Of a stretch of DNA of 64,000 bases, positions 50,369 through 57,468 are shown one piece after another. The notes under the pieces were generated by a model. It saw only the letters and a list, made by a program, of their open reading frames with translations, ran no database searches and had not been told where the DNA came from. The stretch's first letter is position 1. Every line of letters begins with the position of its first letter. The stretch is from CAVSZB01 sp964420395 (GTDB taxonomy: Bacteria; Krumholzibacteriota; Krumholzibacteriia; LZORAL124-64-63). A program made the translations under genes and the position numbers. The DNA is taken from assembly GCA_964420395.1 (NCBI GenBank), contig CAYQTJ010000002.1, positions 1-64,000 on the forward strand, written 5' to 3'.

Positions 50369-52828
50369 ATGAGCGAAGCTCCGAAAAGGTCCCCCATTCC
50401 ATCCTCCCTCCGCAAGGCGAATCCAATCGAAGAGGCGCAAGACCTCGCCAAGGAGATACTCGCCGAGTTGGGCGCCTCATCGTGCACATTCTACTTAAGA
50501 GATCCCTTTTGGCAAAACGAGTTCCGGCTGCTGTGCATGCCAGGTGTAAAAATACGCCCGCCCATGTTTGGCTTTCTGCACCCGATCGACGCTCGTCGCA
50601 TATTGGCCTCAGGCATGGAAGAGGAATTCGTCACAGACGTTCGCTCATCTACTACCCTATTCGCCAACCACGGCGCTGTGAACTTCAAGGGGGATGAAGA
50701 GAGGAAACGCCTGTTCGGAAATTTCGTGGAACGCGAAGGCGTCATCTCGTGCGCGCGGCTCCAGTCCGGCAGCAAGAGCGGGCAGCCCACGGCCATGCTC
50801 TTCGTGAACTACGAATGCCTCCATGAGTTCTCGGAGGCCGAGGAAGCGCAACTGCGAGCCTATATGCGCATGTTCTCAGCTCTAGTCCCCGGGATCTACG
50901 GGGATATCCGGGATCATGGTTCGAGGTTGGCCGTGCTGCCTACAATTCTCGAGCCCATCCGAACCTTAAGCTCCTTGGGGCTCGAGCGCGAACCCAGTCA
51001 TGTCGAGCAATGCATGATCGACATTTTGACAGCCGCCCTTGAAGCGTTCGGCATCGATCCAGAACAAGGCTGTGGGACTGCGCACCTGCTCAACAGGAAG
51101 ACAGGAAAGCTGAGTCTCTTCGCTGCTGCCCCTGCCAATCCCGGCGTGAAATCAGAACAGCTCGTGCATGACGGAGAAGGCATAATTTCGTGGGTCGTGC
51201 ACCGGAAGCGAGCGATCCTAATCGACAACATCCGCACCTCTCCCTACGCTCGCATCTATGTTCCTGGGCGCAGCAGTTTCATGAGCGAAATGGCTGTACC
51301 GTTGTTGGTGGGTGACGAGGTGCTAGGCGTTCTTAATCTCGAGTCTAGTCGACCAGGCGCCTTTCAGGACGATGACGTTCGGCTGTTCTGGTACGCGGCC
51401 ACGGAAGCGGCCATAGCCATCCGGATGAACAACCTCATCAGCCAGGAGAAGCTCTTCATTCGCAATACGAGCGCCTTGCTGCACATGTGCTACGATGCGA
51501 GCCTACACCCAGGCGCAACGGAAGCCCAGCTCGACGCTCTTGCGGACGTCGTGCGATCTTCGATGCGAGCCGACGCCTGCGACTTGTGGATTATCAACGC
51601 GGAGAGCAGCGAATACGAGACACGAGGGCTGTCGTCGCCGAGCGGCGCCGCCACGCCTCGGCCGAGGAAGAACGGCTGGAGCCGCTATGTTTCGCTTACC
51701 AATACCCCGGTGTACCTGGCGGCAATCGCGCCGGACGGATTATGCACGCCGGCCTTTTGGGACAAGGTATCGGCGCAATGGACGCGGAAGCCCGCTCGCG
51801 TGAAGTGCCCCAAGCGAGTGAATGGCCGCAAAAGTTCTGGGCGCACTGGGTGTGCGCTCGGGGTCCCAATCCCGCTTAGGGACGCAATCATCGGCGTCGC
51901 GTGGTGCCACTACTATGATCCGGGAACGATGCCGCCCGACCGCGACGGTGTTGAGCTTATAACGGGACTGGCAGCGCACGTCGGCCTCGTTCTGGATTGT
52001 CTGCAGCGCCACAAAGACATGGAGGTCGCAAAGGTTCAACAGGTGGTAGAGAAGAAGATTCAGCAGACGTTCTTCCCTTCTGGACACGTGGCCGCGAATC
52101 TCAACGGGCTCCTGGAGGGCTACGTATTGGCGAAGCCATGCGATGCAGAATTGGGCGGCGACTTCTACGGTGCCTGGTCCATAGACAACGAGACCTGCGG
52201 GTTCCTGCTGGGTGATGCGAAGGGCCACGGGAAGGAGGCGGCTCTTTCGATGCTGCCGATGTACGCAACCTGCAGGGCGGTCTACAAGGATTCGCGATCT
52301 ACGGAGCGCCTCATCGAGAGACTGTCAGAAGTGTCTCGCAGTTTGAAGCTCCATGGCAGTGCGGCGTACCTTGTTCTGAGGAAGGTTGGACATCGGGTTT
52401 ATGCCCTGGCTTCCGCGGCCGGTCATCATCCGTTCGTGCTTGCGCGGCACGCCGAGACGCGGGTGGAGCCGATTCCGACCAGCGGGGGTTCAGCAAATAT
52501 CATACTTTTGGGAACTGACCATGAAATGTCGATCTTGCAAGATCATGTTGAACTCCAGCCCGGAGACACGATTGTCGGCTACTCAGATGGGGTGTCGGAA
52601 GCGGGAGCGCCCGACAACGAGTTCGGCGATGCTGGCGTATCTGGCGTGGTTATGGCCAATCGAAGTCAGGGTAGGATAGAGGATATCGCGGTCGCGGTGT
52701 ACGAGAAGGCCCGAGAGCACGCAGCTGGTCATCTTCGTGATGACTGCACTATTATTGTTTTAAGATTGCGGAAGGAGGGGAGAGGAGCAGCCACGCCGCC
52801 TGTCGTTGCGCATAACGGCAGGAAGTGA
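50369..52828 (+). CDS. GAF-domain SpoIIE/PP2C-type serine phosphatase (RsbU-like)
   Basis: An 819-residue soluble protein. There are three GAF-like regions: about 20-170 (AMLFVNYECLHEFSEAEEA), about 200-370 (FGIDPEQGCGTAHLLNRKTG, VPLLVGDEVLGVLNLES) and about 375-555. A short coiled link follows, and from about 590 a SpoIIE phosphatase (AKPCDAELGGDFYGAWSID, LLGDAKGHGKEAALSM, GDTIVGYSDGVSEA, HLRDDCTIIVLRL). The aspartates for the two metals are intact. Such enzymes dephosphorylate STAS-domain antagonists in partner-switching, but no partner gene is nearby. ATG 50369 is six bases from GAGAGG. GC content is visibly lower than its surroundings. Confidence 0.85.
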   Translation: MSEAPKRSPIPSSLRKANPIEEAQDLAKEILAELGASSCTFYLRDPFWQNEFRLLCMPGVKIRPPMFGFLHPIDARRILASGMEEEFVTDVRSSTTLFANHGAVNFKGDEERKRLFGNFVEREGVISCARLQSGSKSGQPTAMLFVNYECLHEFSEAEEAQLRAYMRMFSALVPGIYGDIRDHGSRLAVLPTILEPIRTLSSLGLEREPSHVEQCMIDILTAALEAFGIDPEQGCGTAHLLNRKTGKLSLFAAAPANPGVKSEQLVHDGEGIISWVVHRKRAILIDNIRTSPYARIYVPGRSSFMSEMAVPLLVGDEVLGVLNLESSRPGAFQDDDVRLFWYAATEAAIAIRMNNLISQEKLFIRNTSALLHMCYDASLHPGATEAQLDALADVVRSSMRADACDLWIINAESSEYETRGLSSPSGAATPRPRKNGWSRYVSLTNTPVYLAAIAPDGLCTPAFWDKVSAQWTRKPARVKCPKRVNGRKSSGRTGCALGVPIPLRDAIIGVAWCHYYDPGTMPPDRDGVELITGLAAHVGLVLDCLQRHKDMEVAKVQQVVEKKIQQTFFPSGHVAANLNGLLEGYVLAKPCDAELGGDFYGAWSIDNETCGFLLGDAKGHGKEAALSMLPMYATCRAVYKDSRSTERLIERLSEVSRSLKLHGSAAYLVLRKVGHRVYALASAAGHHPFVLARHAETRVEPIPTSGGSANIILLGTDHEMSILQDHVELQPGDTIVGYSDGVSEAGAPDNEFGDAGVSGVVMANRSQGRIEDIAVAVYEKAREHAAGHLRDDCTIIVLRLRKEGRGAATPPVVAHNGRK

Positions 52829-53024
52829 CTTGGCCGCGATCCGTAACGACCTTGCGGACAGACATGCGACGGGCAGGCGAGCACAGCCGGCACGCAGAAC
52901 ATATTTCGCGGGGCATCCTATGCGTCGCTTCTGCTCGGACATGGGTACATGACATTGAGCCATTGTCTCATATTGCCTGGCCGTGGGCGGCTCGTACAGT
53001 AAAGGCCTTTGTTGACCCCCCGAC

Positions 53025-53216
53025 GTGAGGATCGACCTTCGCAACAACTACTCGGGGATCGCGAACCGGGATTCGATCGCGAATCTCATTTGGGACGGCA
53101 ATGACGATTCGAGCATCCATGCGTTTGTGGACTTCGAGCCCTTCTCCTCAACCCCCTTTCCAGCCGAGAAGAAATCCCTGGGGGGCGTGAAATCGCAGTA
53201 CAGATCTCATCGATGA
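53025..53216 (+). pseudogene. decayed C-terminal end of a parallel beta-helix secreted protein, copy 1
   Basis: An open 63-codon frame without a credible start. It reads IDLRNNYSGIANRDSIANLI, then a WDGNDD...FVDFEPFSSTPFP segment, and ends KKSLGGVKSQYR plus three residues. From memory, this is how right-handed beta-helix repeat proteins of this bacterial group end (an NNYWGT repeat, DFEPF, then a short charged tail). No upstream repeats are present. The 21 bases 53171-53191 recur exactly in copy 2. Confidence 0.5.
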
Positions 53217-53241
53217 CCGCCGAGGTGCTCCCATCGAGGCG

Positions 53242-53503
53242 ATGGATCTGACGAACAATTACTGGGGGACGACCCCTGCGGATTCGATCGCGAGCTCGAT
53301 CTACTGGGCACGACAACCCGGCGATGTATGGCGACGTGCAGTTTGAGCCGTTTTCATCTGGAACGCCCCCGACCAAGGAGAAATCCCTGGGGGGCGTGAA
53401 GAGACTATTCCGACAGAAATGGTCCGGCGCGTTCCCCTCCGTCACGCTGAGAGTTGCGCTCGGGGGCCAGAGTGCTGGTGGGTGGACGTCAGCCCAGCCT
53501 TAA
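53242..53503 (+). pseudogene. decayed C-terminal end of a parallel beta-helix protein, copy 2, frameshifted
   Basis: It begins MDLTNNYWGTTPADSIASSI. The frame is then lost, and about 53300 another frame resumes with HDNPAMYGDVQFEPF, ending EKSLGGVKRLFRQKWSG and on to a TAA at 53501. The shift and lack of an N-terminus mark it as a remnant. It is the second of two tandem remnants and converges with the hydrolase gene. The rest of 52829-53024 holds nothing I can identify. Confidence 0.5.
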
Positions 53504-53510
53504 GTGACGG

Positions 53511-54632
53511 CTATTCAATCGCCGATCGCACCGCCGAAACCAATTCCCCCGCCAGCAGACGCCCATTCGCCGCATGGTGGTTCAGCACACAGCCTGACAC
53601 GGTCAGATCCATCGACGGCACGTGGAATGCGAACGTGTTCCAGAACCCCTGATGTCCCCAGGCCATCTTGCCATCCAGGTCCATGCACATCAGTCCCAGC
53701 CGGTAGGGGGGCGTGCCGCCGCCGGTCATGGCGGCCAGTGTTGCCTCGCTGTGCAGCACCTTGCCTTTCAGGAGCAGGCGCATGAAGAGGGCGAGGTCGT
53801 GGGTGTCGGTCAGGAGGCCGCCGCCGCCGTAGAGGTCCAGGGAGGGGTTCCAGTCGTGGGTGTCCTTGTCTCCGAAGTACTGGTGGGCGCGGGGGCCGGC
53901 GGTGGGGGGGGTGGGCTCGTTCACTTCCCACCAAGTCGAGCGTAGTCCGAGGCGCTCGAAATCCACCAATTCATGTACGGCCTGGCCGAGGTTGAGTCCG
54001 GTCATGCGTTCGATGATGCCGCCCAGCAAAACGTATCCGGAATCGGAGTACTTGTACTTCTCGCCGGGGGCGCCGATCGGGTCGCGCCATTCGACGAGGC
54101 GGCGGACCTGTTCCTCTCGGGTCCATTGGTACTGGGGGTTGGCGAGGATGGCGGCTTCGAAGCGGTCATCGGCGGGGTGCTCGTCGAGGCCGGAGGTGTG
54201 GCTCAGGACGTGGCGGAGGGTGATGGCGTTCAGGTCGTAGCCGTCACCGGCGAGCAGGGTGCGCTCCTCCTCGGTGAGGTGCTTGGCGAGAAGATCGTCG
54301 ATGGACAGTTTGCCCTGCTCGGCGAGGCGGAGGATGGAGGTGGCCACGTATGTCTTCGTGTTGCTGGCGATGCGGAAGGTGTGGCGGGGGGTGAGGGGCT
54401 CCTCCGAGTCGCGGGCGGCGTGGCCGGCGGCGCCGGACCAGTCGAGGCCGAGCCTGGGGCAGATGACGGTGGCGCTGACGCCGGGGGCGGCGGGATTGGC
54501 GGCGAGGAAGGCCTCCAGTGCCCGCTGGAGGCGCGCGGTCAGGGCGGCGGGGGGCGCGCTGTTGGGCGGCGTGGCGGCGGTGGCGGGGAGCGCGCACAGG
54601 AGCGCGATGGCGGTGATCAGGGGGCGCAGCAT
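53511..54632 (-). CDS. serine hydrolase, beta-lactamase/D-aminopeptidase family, exported
   Basis: A 373-residue periplasmic protein. The signal peptide ends at LPATAAT. The nucleophile motif is ASNTKTYVATSIL (SxxK), the tyrosine motif is KYSDSGYVLLGG, and HTSGLDEHP and the late WGHQGFWNTF complete the fold. ATG 54632 follows GGAGG. It is likely a peptidase or esterase on wall fragments or small peptides. It shares the family with the lipoprotein at 30249 but is clearly a different subgroup. Confidence 0.87.
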   Translation of the reverse strand: MLRPLITAIALLCALPATAATPPNSAPPAALTARLQRALEAFLAANPAAPGVSATVICPRLGLDWSGAAGHAARDSEEPLTPRHTFRIASNTKTYVATSILRLAEQGKLSIDDLLAKHLTEEERTLLAGDGYDLNAITLRHVLSHTSGLDEHPADDRFEAAILANPQYQWTREEQVRRLVEWRDPIGAPGEKYKYSDSGYVLLGGIIERMTGLNLGQAVHELVDFERLGLRSTWWEVNEPTPPTAGPRAHQYFGDKDTHDWNPSLDLYGGGGLLTDTHDLALFMRLLLKGKVLHSEATLAAMTGGGTPPYRLGLMCMDLDGKMAWGHQGFWNTFAFHVPSMDLTVSGCVLNHHAANGRLLAGELVSAVRSAIE

Positions 54633-54864
54633 CGGGTGCCTCCGCGGGTCGCTGGTGATGGCCGGGTGCGCTGCGGGATGGGGCCGCTGCGGCGAGTCTT
54701 CCGGTCACCGATCATGCCGCAATCGGGAGCGGCTGTTCAACTGTGCATTTCCGCGTCATCCGCCTGCGAATGAGAATGCCGATCCGGGTGTAGTTGGGCA
54801 ATGCTGTCGATGACCCGCGGTCGGGTCGGGTGGGGGACTGAGGATGGGAAGGGGCGGGGGCCTT

Positions 54865-55074
54865 ATGAAGGCGACACGGGTGTTGGCGGATGCGGCGATC
54901 ACTTCGGGGATCGCGCTCGTCGTGAGCGTGGCCGTCACCTGGCTCTGGAGCCTGGCGCGGCACGGCGCCGGCGTGGTGGACTGGGAGGCGTCGTTCAGGC
55001 TGGCCATCATCCTCGGCATCGCGCTGCCGTGGCTGCGGGCGCGCGAGCGGGCAGGATTGAAACGGGGATGCTGA
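54865..55074 (+). CDS. small two-helix membrane protein
   Basis: A 69-residue protein starting at ATG 54865 behind a G-rich stretch. Two hydrophobic segments (ADAAITSGIALVVSVAVTWL and SFRLAIILGIALPWL) flank a polar loop, and the C-terminus is basic. I recognise no family. Coding bias is like that of neighbouring genes, and it is followed by a DinB gene 46 bases on. Confidence 0.5.
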   Translation: MKATRVLADAAITSGIALVVSVAVTWLWSLARHGAGVVDWEASFRLAIILGIALPWLRARERAGLKRGC

Positions 55075-55120
55075 CCCGGTAGACTGCGGGGGCCGCCCGC
55101 TTCTGCCGAAAGGAATCGCC

Positions 55121-55645
55121 GTGCCGCGCAAGGTCCCCTGGTTCGAACGGCAGTTCAGCTTCGAGCTGCCGCTGTCCATGTTCCCGAACGTGCTGGAGCG
55201 GCTGCGGGGGACGCCGGCGCGCGTCGAGGAGCGGGTCGGCGGGCTGGCGCCCGAGCGGCTGCGGGCGCGGATCGGGGAGGCGTGGTCCATCCAGGAGAAC
55301 GTCGGGCACCTGATCGAGCTCGAGAGCATCTGGATCGGACGGCTGGACGACTTCGCGCAGGGGCTCGAGCGGCTGCGTCCCGCGGACCTGAGCAACCGCG
55401 GCACGTTCGACGCCGACTACAACGCGCGCGACACGGCGGCGGTCCTGGCGGGATTCCGGGCGATCCGGGGCGAGCTGGTGCGGCGGCTCGAGCAGCTCCC
55501 GGACGAGGCCATCGCCCGCACGGCGCTCCACCCCCGCCTGGGCACGCCGATGCGGGTCCTCGACCTGATGGTCTTCGTGGCGGAGCACGACGATCACCAT
55601 CTGGCGGCGATCACGGAGATCCTGAAGACGCTTGGGAACGGCTGA
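55121..55645 (+). CDS. DinB family protein
   Basis: A 174-residue four-helix protein starting at GTG 55121 after AAAGGAAT. The histidines expected at the metal site fit SIQENVGHLIELES near residue 58 and VAEHDDHHLAAITEIL near the C-terminus. A small-molecule transferase or thiol-dependent role is possible, but no substrate can be given. It differs from the DinB gene at 2869 and is not a recent duplicate. Confidence 0.8.
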   Translation: MPRKVPWFERQFSFELPLSMFPNVLERLRGTPARVEERVGGLAPERLRARIGEAWSIQENVGHLIELESIWIGRLDDFAQGLERLRPADLSNRGTFDADYNARDTAAVLAGFRAIRGELVRRLEQLPDEAIARTALHPRLGTPMRVLDLMVFVAEHDDHHLAAITEILKTLGNG

Positions 55646-55699
55646 CGCGCAGCCGAACTGGATTTCGCGGACGCAGGGGCGAATACCCCGGGAGGCAAG

Positions 55700-57460
55700 A
55701 TGACCGTGCGTTCAAGGTACCTGGCGGCGCTCGTCCTGGGGATCCTGGCGATATTGTGCGGGTGCGGGGATGACACTGTCCTGAAACCCGCGGACACGAT
55801 GGCGCCGACGGTCTGGCTCCTGTCGCCCCAAAACAACGCCGTCATCGAGGGGCCGATCGAGATCCAGGCGGCGGCGAGCGATGACGCGGGCATTCAGTAC
55901 GTCGTGTTCAGCATCGACGGCGTGGAGCTCGGAACGGACAGCGCCGCGCCGTATGCCGTCACCTGGGCCCCTCTCTACTGGCCGTACACGCCCGCGCCCA
56001 CGATCACCGTCCGCGCCTGCGACATGGCGGGCAACCTGAGCGCGCCGGGCAGCGTCGTGATCACGGTCGCGGACCTTGCGAACCGGCCGCAGCTGGTAAT
56101 ACCCGGGAGCGGGCAGGTCATCCTCGACGGCGCCACGCGGGGTGTCGACCTGGGCTGGCGGATCCGGGGCGATCATACCGAAGCCCAGCTGCAGGTCGCG
56201 GCGGACACCTCTTTCTCGAGCCTACTCCTCGACGTGGCGCTCCCCGGGCAGTACGTGGGCCCGGTGACCCATGCCCTGCCCGCGCAAGGCCCCGGGACCT
56301 ACTTCTGGCGGGTGCGAGTCGGCAACGGGGAGGGCGACTGGAGCCGCTACAGCGCGGCAGCTTCGTTCGTCGTGCCACTCGCCGAACAGGTCGTCCGCTA
56401 CGGCGGCCCGGCCTGCGAGCGCACCTTCAGCCTGACCGCCACGGCCGATGGCGGCGTGGCCATGGCGGTGCTGGTGACGGAGCGTGACGACGACTACAAC
56501 GGCCGCACCTCGCTCGTCAAATACGGCCATCAGGGACTGGACTGGAGCATGCCGGTCCTCGACGACGGGCGGATCTATGCCGTGAGGCAGGCCAGCGACG
56601 GCGGGTACCTGCTCGGAGGCTGGGATGGCAATCGGCCCGTGGTCGTCCGCACCGACGCGTCCGGCCGCGAGACCCTGCGCTACAATCCCAGATATCCCTT
56701 CGCGCTGGCGGTCAGGGACGTGCAGGAGCGGCCCGACGGCGCGGTGCTGGCCGTCGCGAACTGCTCCGCCCGGCAACTGTATGTCGCCTGCCACGATGCC
56801 GCCGGCGCGGAACTTTGGCAGACCTATCGGGACTACTTCGGGATCGTGCCCGGCGAGATGGTCGTCAACGCGGACAGCTCGTGCGTCGTGCTCGGCGACA
56901 CCGGCCAGGGCCCCGATCAGGGCCTGAAGCTCGTGAAGCTCGGGGGCGATGGCGAAATCCTCTGGACCAGGGAGCTGGCCGGCAACACGGTGTACGGCAA
57001 CGGTGGCACCTCCACGCTGGCTCCCTGCAGCGACGGCGGCTTCTTCATCACGGCCATTTCGACGCTCCACCGGATACTCGTCCTCAGGACGGACGCGCAG
57101 GGCTCCGTGCAATGGTACCGCACGATTTCCCTGGGAAGCCCGGCCGAGCCTGTCGACGAGCCTTACGGGGGGATCGAGGATGCCGCGGGCGGGTTCGTCG
57201 TGGTCGGAGCGACGCGGTCGCTGGGCGTTGGCGACTACGACGCCTTCCTCATCAAGCTCGACCCGAGCGGCAACGCCGCCGAGCCGCGAGTCCTGGGCGG
57301 GATCGGCCCGGACCTGGCCTCCCGCGTCGTCGAGAGCCGCGATCTGGACGGCTACGTCGTCGCCGGGTGGACGAACGCGAACGGGTGGGGCGGCAGCCAG
57401 GACGTCTTCGTGCTGCAGACGGACCACGAGGGCCTGCTGAAGGCGGGCTGGGCGCGGTAG
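55700..57460 (+). CDS. surface lipoprotein with Ig-like domains and a beta-propeller
   Basis: A 586-residue lipoprotein with the lipobox ILCGCGDD at about residue 20. Residues about 30-125 are an Ig-like module (MAPTVWLLSPQNNAVIEGP, VVFSIDGVELGTDSAAPY), then a fibronectin-like module to about 228 (LGWRIRGD...YFWRVRVGNGEGDW). The rest is a propeller of about six blades with repeats like SDGGYLLGGWDG, SDGGFFITA and AAGGFVVVGATRSLGVGDYD. This is the pattern of delta-60-type secreted proteins. Its role is unknown. It converges with the kinase gene. Confidence 0.75.
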   Translation: MTVRSRYLAALVLGILAILCGCGDDTVLKPADTMAPTVWLLSPQNNAVIEGPIEIQAAASDDAGIQYVVFSIDGVELGTDSAAPYAVTWAPLYWPYTPAPTITVRACDMAGNLSAPGSVVITVADLANRPQLVIPGSGQVILDGATRGVDLGWRIRGDHTEAQLQVAADTSFSSLLLDVALPGQYVGPVTHALPAQGPGTYFWRVRVGNGEGDWSRYSAAASFVVPLAEQVVRYGGPACERTFSLTATADGGVAMAVLVTERDDDYNGRTSLVKYGHQGLDWSMPVLDDGRIYAVRQASDGGYLLGGWDGNRPVVVRTDASGRETLRYNPRYPFALAVRDVQERPDGAVLAVANCSARQLYVACHDAAGAELWQTYRDYFGIVPGEMVVNADSSCVVLGDTGQGPDQGLKLVKLGGDGEILWTRELAGNTVYGNGGTSTLAPCSDGGFFITAISTLHRILVLRTDAQGSVQWYRTISLGSPAEPVDEPYGGIEDAAGGFVVVGATRSLGVGDYDAFLIKLDPSGNAAEPRVLGGIGPDLASRVVESRDLDGYVVAGWTNANGWGGSQDVFVLQTDHEGLLKAGWAR

Positions 57461-57468
57461 TCCCCGCC

